DNA from: Echinicola salinicaeni | Lineage (GTDB): Bacteria; Bacteroidota; Bacteroidia; Cytophagales; Cyclobacteriaceae | DNA length: 64,000 bases | NCBI RefSeq assembly: GCF_014280965.1 | Contig: NZ_JACODZ010000002.1 | Coordinates: 62,001-126,000, forward strand | Direction: 5' to 3' | In this document: positions 47,644 through 57,698 of the stretch, piece by piece | Layout of the letters: the number at the start of each line of letters is the position of its first letter | How positions within the stretch are numbered: the first letter of the stretch is position 1 | Translations under genes and position numbers: made by a program | Notes under the pieces: model-generated | The model's database searches: none | Seen by the model: the letters and a program-made list of their open reading frames with translations, nothing else | What the model was told of the DNA's origin: nothing

Positions 47644-49170
47644 ATGAAATATATAATAAGAAACGGAATAACAGCCATAATAGCCTTGATAATGCTCATT
47701 GGTTGCGACAGCTTTTTGGAAGAAAAGCCAAAGGACATCGTATCTCCTACAAATTTCTTCAATACACCCGCTGAATTTGAGTTGGCGGTCGTAGGATTGT
47801 ATAATATTTATAAGTTAAACTCATTGCATGGCAAAGTGGGGCTGGACAGGTATTATGAAAATGGTGCTGATATCATTGGTCCCAATAGGGTTTTTGACCA
47901 AGTTGAGCCTACGCAGAACTATACCTTGAGCGAAAGTAATATCAGTGCTATTTCCCAAGGAGGTGGAGCACCATTGACATGGCAAAACCTGTATGCCATA
48001 ATACTTAATTCAAATACCATATTGGAACAGTTGGATTTAAATGAAGCCTTAAGTGATGATGAAAGGGATTATTTTCGGGGGCAAACCTTGTTTTTAAGAT
48101 CTTATGCCTATTATCATCTTACGAATCTTTGGGGAGATGTGCCCTACTATAGAGATAACTTGCCCATTTCTGAAATCCAAGGCTTAGGAAGAACTGATGC
48201 TAATCAGATTAGGAGTGATATTCTCAATGATCTCCAGGCAGCTCAGGATTTATTGCCTGATAGTTATACTGGTGACGATTTGGGGAAAGCAAGTAAATGG
48301 ACTGCAGCTACAGTAATGGTTAAACTTTACCTAATTCTGCAAAACTGGCAAGCAGCTAAAAACAAAGCAGAGGAAATCATTAATAGCTCTCCGCATCAAT
48401 TGCTAGATGATTATGCAGCTATATTTGATCAGTTCAATGAATACAATTCAGAGAATATTTGGGAAATAGATTTTGTGAAGGATGTTCGTTCGACTGATTG
48501 GGTGGATCACTTTACACCGCGTATTAGGGACGAACCTAAGGATCCAACCCAAAGGGCTGCGCTCAGTGCAGCCTTGGCAGCAAGAAATGAAGGGTTCACA
48601 GGATATGGCCTTGCGATACCACTGCCTGGTTATGTCAATGATTTTCCTCAGAATGACTTGAGAAGGACTTCCAATATTACTACTAATTACCTGGGGTTTG
48701 AAATGAACTTTCCATATATGCCTAAAATGTGGAATTTGGATCAGATCAACTCCCCGAGGGGAAACCATGGGGATAATAAAATTATTTTCAGATTGGCGGA
48801 TGTTTATTTGATGGCGGCAGAAGCCGAAAACGAATTAAATGGACCTACTGCTATTGCTTATCAATATATCAACCGGGTTAGGGAAAGGGCTTATGAACCA
48901 GACATGCCCTTGTCAGGTTTGACACAAGCTACTTTCCGTCAGGCCATATATGATGAGAGAAGATGGGAATTAGGTGGTGAAGGGCATCGCAGGCTTGACC
49001 TTATACGCTGGGGGATTTTAGAAGAAGTCGTGAAGAATACCGAGTACCGGGTTTGGAATCCTGCTGATAATATTCAACCCTACCACGTGCTTTTACCCAT
49101 TGCTACTGAAGAGTTTGTGCTGAATCCAGCATTGTTGGAATCTGATCCTAGCAATAATGGGTACAGGTGA
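47644..49170 (+). CDS. SusD/RagB-family surface lipoprotein (pair D)
   Basis: A 508-residue SusD homologue with lipobox LIGC near residue 22 and start DSFLEEKPKDIVSPTNFF. The TPR-like blocks YFRGQTLFLRSYAYYHL and RLADVYLMAAEAENELNG and the C-terminal YDERRWELGGEGHRRLDLIRW are typical. It follows the SusC gene by 91 bases and should cap it. Confidence 0.95.
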   Translation: MKYIIRNGITAIIALIMLIGCDSFLEEKPKDIVSPTNFFNTPAEFELAVVGLYNIYKLNSLHGKVGLDRYYENGADIIGPNRVFDQVEPTQNYTLSESNISAISQGGGAPLTWQNLYAIILNSNTILEQLDLNEALSDDERDYFRGQTLFLRSYAYYHLTNLWGDVPYYRDNLPISEIQGLGRTDANQIRSDILNDLQAAQDLLPDSYTGDDLGKASKWTAATVMVKLYLILQNWQAAKNKAEEIINSSPHQLLDDYAAIFDQFNEYNSENIWEIDFVKDVRSTDWVDHFTPRIRDEPKDPTQRAALSAALAARNEGFTGYGLAIPLPGYVNDFPQNDLRRTSNITTNYLGFEMNFPYMPKMWNLDQINSPRGNHGDNKIIFRLADVYLMAAEAENELNGPTAIAYQYINRVRERAYEPDMPLSGLTQATFRQAIYDERRWELGGEGHRRLDLIRWGILEEVVKNTEYRVWNPADNIQPYHVLLPIATEEFVLNPALLESDPSNNGYR

Positions 49171-49190
49171 TTTATAGAAGAAAAACTAGA

Positions 49191-49233
49191 TAACAGAATA
49201 GCCTGATTTAAAAGAAATCAGGCTATTCTGTTA
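49191..49233 (+). terminator. strong stem-loop after SusD (pair D)
   Basis: A perfect 19-bp stem (49191-49209 with 49215-49233; core AACAGAATAGCCTGATTT) surrounds an AAAAG loop. The following sequence has a short T run only. It probably terminates the SusCD transcript or stabilises its 3' end. Confidence 0.7.
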
Positions 49234-49336
49234 GGGTAATTTTGTTATTGCTGGAAAATGATTTAGGTTATTTTTTTGGCAGAAATAATTCATAATATTT
49301 ATACAGATACTAAAAATCAATTATCCCAATAAAGGG

Positions 49337-49344
49337 TACATTTG
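49337..49344 (+). promoter_or_regulatory. candidate Bacteroidota -7 element
   Basis: TACATTTG matches the TAnnTTTG -7 consensus and lies 31 bases upstream of the sulfatase start at 49376. No clear -33 TTG element is seen at the usual distance, so this is only a candidate. Confidence 0.3.
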
Positions 49345-49375
49345 ATTGGTTAACGATTACAAATTTCAATAAATC

Positions 49376-50887
49376 ATGAAATATATTTTGATCAATGCCT
49401 CCAAGTCTTTACTGGTGGCCGCACTTGGTAGCTTCATTTTAGCTAGCTGTTCAGGAAAGCAGCAGGCAGAAGAAGAGAACAACTCTCCAGTCAAACCTAA
49501 TATTATTTATATCCTTGCGGATGATATGGGCTATGCAGACATAGGGGCTTATGGGCAAGAAAAAATAGAAACGCCTAATCTTGATAAACTGGCTTCCACT
49601 GGGATTAAATTTACAAATCACTATACAGGGAGTACAGTCTGTGCCCCATCCAGATCAGCATTATTGACAGGGCTTCATACTGGACACACACCTATCCGTG
49701 GAAATAAAGAATATCAACCAGAAGGCCAGGAAGCCATGCCAGATTCGGTTTTTACGATCGGGACCATGATGAAAAAAGCTGGATATATAACCGGGACTTT
49801 TGGTAAATGGGGTTTAGGGTTCGTAGGCACTACTGGAGATCCCAATAATCAGGGAATGGATTATTTCTTTGGATATAATTGCCAGCGTCAGGCCCATAGA
49901 TATTATCCTAATTACCTATGGGAGAATGACCATAAAGTTACTTTGGAGGGCAATGGATGGATAAATAAGGAAACCTATGCCCAAGATGTAATCCATGAAA
50001 AGACACTGGCCTTTATAGATCAACATAGGGGCGAACCGTTTTTTATGTACGTTCCTTTGGTAGCTCCCCATGCTGAATTGGCCTCGCCAGATACAGCTAC
50101 CATCAATAAATACCGAGAAAGATTCGGTGATGAGAAAGCCTATGTGGGAAAAAAAGGTGCTGACTATGGAGAGGACTTGGTAATAGGTATGTATCAGTCC
50201 CAAGAATACCCTAGGGCCACCTATGCGGCCATGGTGGAAAGGATCGACCAATATGTGGGAGAAATCATTGGAAAACTGGAAGAAAATGGATTGACAGAAA
50301 ATACCATCATCATGTTTGCCAGTGATAACGGCCCTCATCAAGAGGGGGGCAATGACCCGGATTTCTTTGATTCCAATGATGGCTATAGAGGTTATAAAAG
50401 AGATTTGTATGAAGGAGGAATCCGTACAGCTTTTGTCGTAAAATGGCCGGGAAAAATTGAAGCTGGTAGTCAAACTGATCATGTGTCCGCCTTCTGGGAT
50501 GTTTTGCCGACCATAGCCGAGATTATTGGTTACGAGCAATTGCCAGCGCTAGATGGGATTTCATTTTTACCTACCTTACTTGGAAGAGAAGAACAAAAAG
50601 AGCACAATCATTTGTACTGGGAATTTGTGGAGCAGGGAGGAAAACAAGCTGTTCGAAAAGGGGATTGGAAAGCTGTAAAACTTAATGTGAAGAAAAATAA
50701 AGATGCACCTATTGAGCTATACAATTTAAAGAATGACCCTGGGGAAGAGAGTAATATAGCTTCGGATCATCCAGAGGTAGTGAAAGAGATGAAATCATTA
50801 ATGGAATCATCACATATTACCAATCCTACTTTTCCTTTGTTCGCATCTGAAGGGGAGGAGGATCAAAACCTATTTATAGTAGATTAA
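49376..50887 (+). CDS. arylsulfatase lipoprotein (CAPSR type)
   Basis: A 503-residue sulfatase with a lipobox ILASC near residue 25. ILADDMGYADIGAYG holds the metal-binding Asp residues, and the formylglycine motif is TVCAPSRSALLTG (C89). GTFGKWGLGF is present, with Gly where many family members have His (GKWHLG). It lies between SusCD pair D and sigma set C and is probably transcribed on its own, since stem-loops lie on both sides. Confidence 0.93.
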   Translation: MKYILINASKSLLVAALGSFILASCSGKQQAEEENNSPVKPNIIYILADDMGYADIGAYGQEKIETPNLDKLASTGIKFTNHYTGSTVCAPSRSALLTGLHTGHTPIRGNKEYQPEGQEAMPDSVFTIGTMMKKAGYITGTFGKWGLGFVGTTGDPNNQGMDYFFGYNCQRQAHRYYPNYLWENDHKVTLEGNGWINKETYAQDVIHEKTLAFIDQHRGEPFFMYVPLVAPHAELASPDTATINKYRERFGDEKAYVGKKGADYGEDLVIGMYQSQEYPRATYAAMVERIDQYVGEIIGKLEENGLTENTIIMFASDNGPHQEGGNDPDFFDSNDGYRGYKRDLYEGGIRTAFVVKWPGKIEAGSQTDHVSAFWDVLPTIAEIIGYEQLPALDGISFLPTLLGREEQKEHNHLYWEFVEQGGKQAVRKGDWKAVKLNVKKNKDAPIELYNLKNDPGEESNIASDHPEVVKEMKSLMESSHITNPTFPLFASEGEEDQNLFIVD

Positions 50888-50951
50888 ATCTCGAAGTTTG
50901 TTATAGCTTTTACCGAATAAAATGGATTGATCTGAAATCTAAAAATTAAAG

Positions 50952-50983
50952 AAGCCAACCTGGATTTCCAGTTTGGCTTTTTT
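50952..50983 (+). terminator. rho-independent terminator after sulfatase
   Basis: AAGCCAACCTGG (50952-50963) pairs with CCAGTTTGGCTT (50968-50979) with one mismatch, followed by TTTT. It is nearly identical in sequence to the hairpin at 57773. Confidence 0.85.
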
Positions 50984-51106
50984 GTGGTATTTATTCGAAT
51001 TAATGATACTATCTGATACTAGTAATATTCAAATTTTCTTAATAGTTGTAATTTCGTTTTCTTTTTATTTTATTTCGTTCCATTTTGACAAATAGAGCGT
51101 AAACTC

Positions 51107-51643
51107 ATGGTAGGCGAATCGGAACAAATAGTTGATGGATTAAGACGGGGGGATAGGTCTGTATTTAAGCGCCTATTTGATCATTATTACACCTTGCTGG
51201 TGCTTTTTGCCCATAAGTTTGTGACAGATTTAGATACAGCAAGGGAGTTGGTTCAAGACTTTTTTGTTTATCTCTGGGAGTTTAAAGAAAAACTCGTAAT
51301 CAAGGTTTCCATCAAATCATATATGTACACTTCGGTGAAAAACCGATGCTTTAATTTTTTAAAGTTAAAAAGAAAGTCTGTGAGCTTGGAAAACATAGAC
51401 CATGACCCTGGGGATGGTAACCATTTTTTTGAAAATATGGTATATAGTGAGTATGAAAACGCATTTTTACAGGAAATCAAAAATCTTCCGCCTAGGTGTC
51501 AGGAAGTATTTCGCTTAAAGCGGTTTCAGCATAAAACGAATCAGGAAATAGCTGAAATTCTGAGTGTTAGCATCAAAACAGTAGAGGCCCAAATGAGTAT
51601 TGCCTTAAGGCGGCTCAGGGACTTGTCAGAAAGAATCACATAA
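51107..51643 (+). CDS. ECF RNA polymerase sigma factor (set C)
   Basis: A 178-residue ECF sigma factor. Region 2 is FKRLFDHYYTLLVLFAHKF followed by DTARELVQDFFVYLWEF, and region 4 LPPRCQEVFRLKRFQHKTNQ with an HTH around EIAEILSVSIKTVEAQMS. It lacks the long hydrophobic tail of set B. It is followed 82 bases downstream by a FecR gene and then a SusC/SusD pair. Confidence 0.93.
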   Translation: MVGESEQIVDGLRRGDRSVFKRLFDHYYTLLVLFAHKFVTDLDTARELVQDFFVYLWEFKEKLVIKVSIKSYMYTSVKNRCFNFLKLKRKSVSLENIDHDPGDGNHFFENMVYSEYENAFLQEIKNLPPRCQEVFRLKRFQHKTNQEIAEILSVSIKTVEAQMSIALRRLRDLSERIT

Positions 51644-51724
51644 AATTTCAATTTTTTTTCAATTCCCTTTAGGGGTTGCATCATCATTTTTTGTCTTAGG
51701 CATAAGTAACAAAAAATACATCTC

Positions 51725-52744
51725 TTGAGTACAGTTGAATTTGACCATTTATTAGCTCAGGTGTTGAGCGGAGAAGCATCTGAAAGTGAAGTTGCAAGAT
51801 TGGAGGAATATGTTTCCCAAAATCCTGAGGCTATGGAAAAGTACCGCCATGCAGAGCGGGCTTGGAAATGGACCGGTCAATTGGATGAAGAAATGTTGTT
51901 CTTGGAAGATGATTGGGAGAAAATCCAAAACCGTATTCAAGTTTCAGGAACAACACGTTTGATTTCCAGAAAGAGGCAACTAGCTGTAGCAGCAACCTTA
52001 GCTTTGATATTGGCATTGGGAGCACTCTTTTACCATTTGCCTTTTGGTTCTGGAGAGAATGGAGTACAGCATTTTATCACGGTGAGCAGCCCAGAAGGTA
52101 GCAGAAGTCATATTGTTTTGGAAGATGGAACAGAGGTTTGGCTTAATGAAGGAAGTAGCCTAAAGTATGGCAATCATTTTAATGAAGATATCAGACAAGT
52201 ATTCCTTTCAGGTGAGGGTTTCTTTGAAGTGACCAAATCGAAGTTGCCCTTTTTGGTTACTGCCAATGAGGTTGACCTTAAAGTATTGGGGACTTCTTTC
52301 AACGTGAGATCATATGAGGATGAGGAAGAGATAGAAACCACATTGTTGACAGGGAAATTGATGCTCAGCAGTAATGCTTATGAGGATATTAAGCCAGTAT
52401 TATTGGACCCTGCTGATAAAGTGGTGTATCAAAAAGCAGATCCTTCATCAGGGAATCATAGGCCGAAAATCACCAAAGAACGTCTTAGCAAGGATAATAT
52501 GCTCGGAGAAGCATCATGGAAAGATGCCCAGTTTATATTTGATGCTGCCCAACTTGGTGATATTGCCAAACAATTGGAGCGTCAGTTTAATGTGCAAGTA
52601 AGCTTCCAATCTGAGGAGTTAAAAGAACTCAGATTTACAGGGAAAATATCCAATGAATCATTGGAATACTTGATGAGGGCTATCAAGCTTTCTACAAATG
52701 TACAGTATAGCCTTAAGGACGATGAGTTATTCATCTATCGATAG
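51725..52744 (+). CDS. FecR-family anti-sigma factor (set C)
   Basis: A 339-residue FecR-type anti-sigma factor. N-terminal cytoplasmic part, one membrane segment (AVAATLALILALGALFYHL), FecR domain (LEDGTEVWLNEGSSLKYG, GFFEV, VLGTSFNVRSYED) and DUF4974-like end (FDAAQLGDIAKQLERQFNV). The start is TTG at 51725: the frame has a stop at 51707 and no ATG until residue 37, so an ATG start would remove the N-terminal sigma-binding part. SusC follows. Confidence 0.88.
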   Translation: MSTVEFDHLLAQVLSGEASESEVARLEEYVSQNPEAMEKYRHAERAWKWTGQLDEEMLFLEDDWEKIQNRIQVSGTTRLISRKRQLAVAATLALILALGALFYHLPFGSGENGVQHFITVSSPEGSRSHIVLEDGTEVWLNEGSSLKYGNHFNEDIRQVFLSGEGFFEVTKSKLPFLVTANEVDLKVLGTSFNVRSYEDEEEIETTLLTGKLMLSSNAYEDIKPVLLDPADKVVYQKADPSSGNHRPKITKERLSKDNMLGEASWKDAQFIFDAAQLGDIAKQLERQFNVQVSFQSEELKELRFTGKISNESLEYLMRAIKLSTNVQYSLKDDELFIYR

Positions 52745-52855
52745 ATCAGTAGATTAAAATTAATTAAACCCATGTAACATGATTAGATTATTCAATCAAA
52801 GGGGCAAGCTATGCCCAAGGAAATCTTCATCCACACCAACCATGATGTTTTAACT

Positions 52856-55800
52856 ATGAGCAAGACTTTACTGAGAATATTTGGGGTTTTGTTTTTACTG
52901 CAATCTGAATTAGGATTTGCACAGGACCTTAATCTTATCGCTTCCAACAATGGAAGGTCGATCAAACAAATTATAAAAGAAGTGGAGCAAAAGACGGAAT
53001 ATACCTTCTTTTTCCACGAGGATGCTAACGGACTCGACAAAAGGGTAAACCTAACCACGGATGTTTCGGATATAGCTGGTTTTATGAACCAGTTGCTGAA
53101 CGGAACTTCACTTACTTATAAACTGATGGAAGATGGCTTGATTGTCATCAGTCCCAAAAGAATAGTGGAAAAAACCATTAAAGGAAAAGTGACTGATGCC
53201 AACAGCCAATTACCGATTCCAGGTGCTTTGGTAACCATCAAAGGAGGAACAGAAGGAACGGTTACTGATATGGATGGTAATTTTTCCATTGTAGCCAAAC
53301 AAGAAAGTGTCACCCTGATCTTCAGTTTCATCGGTTACCAGTCTACCGAGGTGGTGGTATCTCCCGGTCAGACTTTGGTGAATATTAGTCTGAGTGAAGA
53401 TGTCAACGAATTGGAGCAGGTGGTTGTAACAGCGTTAGGAGTGAAGCGTGAAGAAAAAGCTTTGGGCTATGCTGTTCAAAAGATTTCTGGAGAAACCTTG
53501 CAAAAAGTGAAAGGGGTGGATATTGGTACCACTTTGACAGGCAAAGTTGCAGGGTTAACGGTTAAGAACTCCACAGAGTTTTTTGAAAAGCCCACAATTA
53601 CCCTTCGTGGGGCTTCACCGCTTTTAGTGATCGATGGCGTACCTTACGGAAACATGACTCTTCGAGACATCAGTATGGATGATGTAAAGAGCATGGATGT
53701 CCTTAAAGGTCCAACAGCGTCAGCACTTTATGGTGCTAGAGGAGGAAACGGTGCCATTATCATCACCACAAAAAGGGGAGCTGATAAAAAGGGTGTTACC
53801 GTTTCAGTTAACAGTAATAATATGGTTTTTTCTGGCTTCTTGATGCTGCCTGAGGTTCAGTCTTCCTACAGTGCCGGTTATAATGGCCAATACAATACCG
53901 ATGACTACGTATGGGGAGATAAGCTGGACATAGGAAGAACAGCCATGCAGTGGGATCCAATTGCCAAAGAAATGAGGGAAACTGAACTTACTTCAAAGGG
54001 GAAAAACAATTTCAGAAACTTCCTTCAGCCTAGCTTTATTACCAATAATAATGTCAACATCACCCAGCAAGGGGAATTTGGAAGTGTTAGGGCATCCTTA
54101 ACCCACGTACTCAATAAGGGACAGTATCCTAATACCAAGTTGAATATGATCAACTATTCCATAGGCGGAGAGATGAAGTTGGGCGAAAAATTCCATTTGG
54201 ATGGAACCATGGGCTATAACAAAAGAAAAGCCCCTCAAATCGCCGGTACAGGCTATGGTTCACAGGGGTATATCTATAACCTTTTGGTTTGGACAGGTCC
54301 TGAATATGATGTAACCCAATTTAAGGATTATTGGATCAAGAAGGATGAAGTACAAAACTGGCATTACACCGCTTGGTATGATAATCCATATATGATGGCT
54401 TATGAAAAACTTCATAGCATAGACCAAAACACCTTCAATACGGCGATGACAGCCAATTACAAACTGGCTGAAGGGGTAAAGATCTTATTCCGTAGTGGTT
54501 TAGATTATTATATCAACCAAGATATCAGAAGAAATCCTCCAGGTATTTTCAGTACCAGGGGATGGGATGCCAAGGGGCTGTATTCTGTGGATCAAAGAAA
54601 GGGCTTCAGTATTAACTCTGACCTGATGTTGATGGGGGAGAAGAAAATTGGAGACTTTGGATTTGAGGGTATCTTGGGAGGAACCATCTATTACTATGAA
54701 GATGAAGGTTTGAGCAGTAGTACTAGAAGTGGTTTGGCCATTCCAGGTTTCTATTCCCTTAATTCCAGTGTGGAAACTCCAAATGTTTCGAACTGGATCA
54801 GTAGAAAACAAGTGAATAGTATGTTTGCCAAAGCAGGCCTATCCTATAAAACCAGCGTGTTCTTGGATTTGACAGGAAGAAATGATTGGTCTTCTACCTT
54901 GCCGCAAAGTACTAGATCTTATTTCTATCCGTCTGTGGGTTCCAGTGTGGTGCTTTCAGAAATGATCTCCAGTCTTCCTAAGTGGGTTGATTTCTTGAAA
55001 CTTAGAGGCTCATGGGCATTGTCCAAGCGGGATTTGGGAGTATATGCCACTAACAGCGTGTTCTCTGTAAGCAATAATGTTTGGGACGGTATGAATACTG
55101 GAAGGTATCCGGACAATATTAGGGGGGCAGAAGTAGCACCGCAGACCGAAAGGACTTATGAGTTTGGATTGGCTACGCATGTTTTGAATAATAAGTTGAA
55201 ATTGGATGTGGCTTACTTCAATAAGTATATCTATAATATCCAAGCTAATGCAACCATATCAGCCTCATCTGGGTTTAGCAGTAGACTGATCAACACTGAT
55301 GAGACCTTTGAGCGTAAAGGATTGGAAGTGACAGCAGAGGTAACTCCAATTAAGAATGAGAAGCTACAATGGAATGTGATTGCTAACTGGTCAAAGAGCC
55401 ATCGTTACTATAAACAACTGGATCCAGTTTATTCGCCTGACAATCCTTGGGTGAAAGAAGGTGGAAGAACGGATTTGTATTTATCCAGAGATTGGGAAAA
55501 GGATCCTTCGGGGAATTTGATCAATTATAATGGATTCCCGCAAAGAAGCCGATATAATTCACTTATTGGGACATTTGATCCTAATTGGATTTGGGGATTG
55601 ACCAATGTGGTTAACCTTGGGCAGTTCACCTTTAGCTTAAGCTTTGACGGTCGAGTTGGAGGACTTTCTTATTCCTCAACCAACGCAAGATTGTTCCAAA
55701 CAGGAGCCCATCCTGATTTGGATAATGAATATAGGTATGAGGAGGTTGTGAATGATAACCTGACTTTTGTAGGACCTGGTGTGAAAGTAGTGTCAGGAGA

Positions 55801-56143
55801 TGTGATCTACGATAATTATGGAAATATTGTAGAGGACTCTAGGGTGTTTGAGGCTAATGATCAGATTGTGTCCTTTGAGTCATATTACAAAGGTTATGGT
55901 ACAGGAAGCCAAAATATCTTTGATGAAACCTTCCTGAAGCTTAGAGAAGTATCCATTGCCTATCAGTTGCCTACTTATTGGGCATCCAAAATCAAGGCTA
56001 GATCCGCTTCAGTGGCCTTGACAGGACAGAACTTGTTCATCTGGACAAAAGAGTATCGCTTCTCTGATCCTGACAAAGCTTCAGATGATTTGAACTCACC
56101 ATCCATCCGATATACAGGGCTTAATCTTAAGTTAACTTTCTAA
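52856..56143 (+). CDS. SusC/RagA-family TonB-dependent transporter with STN domain (set C)
   Basis: About 1095 residues. The ATG at 52856 gives MSKTLLRIFGVLFLLQ, a proper signal peptide ending GFAQD; an in-frame ATG at 52811 adds 15 residues and lies in a small hairpin. STN (about 25-100), carboxypeptidase-D-like domain (PGALVTIKGGTEGTVTDMDG), linker ELEQVVVTALGVKREEKA, plug (TLRGASPLLVIDG, VLKGPTASALYGARGGNG) and barrel ending GLNLKLTF. The ALGVKREEKALGYAVQ stretch matches the set-A SusC at 3252 and sets these two apart from pairs B and D. Confidence 0.94.
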   Translation: MSKTLLRIFGVLFLLQSELGFAQDLNLIASNNGRSIKQIIKEVEQKTEYTFFFHEDANGLDKRVNLTTDVSDIAGFMNQLLNGTSLTYKLMEDGLIVISPKRIVEKTIKGKVTDANSQLPIPGALVTIKGGTEGTVTDMDGNFSIVAKQESVTLIFSFIGYQSTEVVVSPGQTLVNISLSEDVNELEQVVVTALGVKREEKALGYAVQKISGETLQKVKGVDIGTTLTGKVAGLTVKNSTEFFEKPTITLRGASPLLVIDGVPYGNMTLRDISMDDVKSMDVLKGPTASALYGARGGNGAIIITTKRGADKKGVTVSVNSNNMVFSGFLMLPEVQSSYSAGYNGQYNTDDYVWGDKLDIGRTAMQWDPIAKEMRETELTSKGKNNFRNFLQPSFITNNNVNITQQGEFGSVRASLTHVLNKGQYPNTKLNMINYSIGGEMKLGEKFHLDGTMGYNKRKAPQIAGTGYGSQGYIYNLLVWTGPEYDVTQFKDYWIKKDEVQNWHYTAWYDNPYMMAYEKLHSIDQNTFNTAMTANYKLAEGVKILFRSGLDYYINQDIRRNPPGIFSTRGWDAKGLYSVDQRKGFSINSDLMLMGEKKIGDFGFEGILGGTIYYYEDEGLSSSTRSGLAIPGFYSLNSSVETPNVSNWISRKQVNSMFAKAGLSYKTSVFLDLTGRNDWSSTLPQSTRSYFYPSVGSSVVLSEMISSLPKWVDFLKLRGSWALSKRDLGVYATNSVFSVSNNVWDGMNTGRYPDNIRGAEVAPQTERTYEFGLATHVLNNKLKLDVAYFNKYIYNIQANATISASSGFSSRLINTDETFERKGLEVTAEVTPIKNEKLQWNVIANWSKSHRYYKQLDPVYSPDNPWVKEGGRTDLYLSRDWEKDPSGNLINYNGFPQRSRYNSLIGTFDPNWIWGLTNVVNLGQFTFSLSFDGRVGGLSYSSTNARLFQTGAHPDLDNEYRYEEVVNDNLTFVGPGVKVVSGDVIYDNYGNIVEDSRVFEANDQIVSFESYYKGYGTGSQNIFDETFLKLREVSIAYQLPTYWASKIKARSASVALTGQNLFIWTKEYRFSDPDKASDDLNSPSIRYTGLNLKLTF

Positions 56144-56162
56144 CATGCCAAAACACTCTAAT

Positions 56163-57698
56163 ATGAAAAGTAGCAAGCAAATAATTGCCATCTTCCTGTT
56201 TTTGGCAATGATCATTAATACAGGTTGTTCAAACTTTGATGAAATCAATACCAATCCGAATACACCAAGTAGGGTTAGTTCTCAAATGTTGGCGACCACC
56301 TTGATTTTAGATATCATTCGGCAGCCAACCCAGAAATCGTTCCTTATCGATGATTTGATGGGGAAATATATTGCTTGGTCCGAATTTGTTCAGGGAGAGC
56401 AATATAACAGAATCGAGAGGGTTGATTTTGATGAATTGATTGTATTGAACAATATCGATAAAATGGTAGCGTTCGCTCCGAGTGATGAACTTAGAAATAG
56501 TTATATGGCACTTGGTCATTTTGTGAAGGCCTATAAATATTTTGAATTGACCATGCGGGTAGGAGATGTTCCCTTTAATGACGCTTTAAAAGGGGAATCT
56601 GAAACGATTTATTATCCAGCTTATGATAGCCAAAAAGAGGTGTTTATTGGAATTCTGAATGAATTGGCTGAAGCGGACCGATTGTTTGCAATAGGTGCTG
56701 ATTTTGATGGTGATCCAATTTATGGAGGCAGCACAGTGCGCTGGAGAAAGCTGGCTAATACATTTGCACTAAAGGTTTTGATCAATCTTAGCAAGAAGGA
56801 AGGAGATGCTGATTTGAACGTAAAGGGTCGTTTTTATGAAATTTTGAATACTAAGCCGATCTTTGAATCAAATGGTGATAATTTTCAGATAGTCTATTCC
56901 GATAAACAAAACCAGCGATATCCTTTTCATAAACTGGGCAACAACTTCATTATTTATAATATGGTAGGATCACCAATTATTGATAGTTTGAAGTCGCTCC
57001 AGGATTATCGGTTGTTTTACTATGCAAAACCTTCTCCTGTAGCCTTGTCAGGAGGAGCACAAGCCAATGAGTGGGACGCATATAAGGGAATAGATCCATC
57101 TGTGGAGTTTACTGCGTTGAGTGAGGTAGCTTCTTCGAAGGATTATTCACCAATGAATGACCGGTATACGGAAATTCCTGAAGGGGAACCCACATTCTTG
57201 ATGAGCTACAGTCAGATGAACTTTATCATAGCTGAAGCAGCTGCCAGAAATTGGGTTAGTGAGAATGTTGCTGAATACTATGAAGAGGGTATTCGATCTG
57301 CCATGAATTTTGTGGCAAGCCATACACCGGATAATGAGCAGTTCCACCATGGTAGGCAGATCACATCAGCCTATGTGGACCAGTATTTGGCCTCAGCTCC
57401 TGTACAGTTAAAAAGCACCTTTGAGGAGCAGCTTAAGCAGATCATGACACAGAAGTATATAGCAAACTATTTGCAAACTCCTTGGGAAACCTATTTCGAA
57501 TATCGCAGAACAGGTTATCCTGAGTTGCCAGTAAATCCCCAAACCAATCTGAATGAGGTGAAAACCCAACTTCCTAAAAGATGGATGTATCCGCAGGATG
57601 AGTTGGATTATAATATGGAGAATGTAAGTTCAGCGATCGATTCACAGTTTGGAGGCAACGACAATGTCAATGCCATCATGTGGTTGATCAAGGAATAA
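56163..57698 (+). CDS. SusD/RagB-like surface lipoprotein (SusD-like_2 type, set C)
   Basis: A SusD-like lipoprotein of about 511 residues; MKSSKQIIAIFLFLAMII at 56163 leads to the lipobox NTGC (an ATG at 56145 adds 6 residues). SNFDEINTNPNTPSRVS and the FEYRRTGYPELP block resemble the set-A SusD at 6688, so sets A and C use the same receptor subfamily. It follows the SusC gene directly and is followed by a terminator. Confidence 0.92.
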   Translation: MKSSKQIIAIFLFLAMIINTGCSNFDEINTNPNTPSRVSSQMLATTLILDIIRQPTQKSFLIDDLMGKYIAWSEFVQGEQYNRIERVDFDELIVLNNIDKMVAFAPSDELRNSYMALGHFVKAYKYFELTMRVGDVPFNDALKGESETIYYPAYDSQKEVFIGILNELAEADRLFAIGADFDGDPIYGGSTVRWRKLANTFALKVLINLSKKEGDADLNVKGRFYEILNTKPIFESNGDNFQIVYSDKQNQRYPFHKLGNNFIIYNMVGSPIIDSLKSLQDYRLFYYAKPSPVALSGGAQANEWDAYKGIDPSVEFTALSEVASSKDYSPMNDRYTEIPEGEPTFLMSYSQMNFIIAEAAARNWVSENVAEYYEEGIRSAMNFVASHTPDNEQFHHGRQITSAYVDQYLASAPVQLKSTFEEQLKQIMTQKYIANYLQTPWETYFEYRRTGYPELPVNPQTNLNEVKTQLPKRWMYPQDELDYNMENVSSAIDSQFGGNDNVNAIMWLIKE

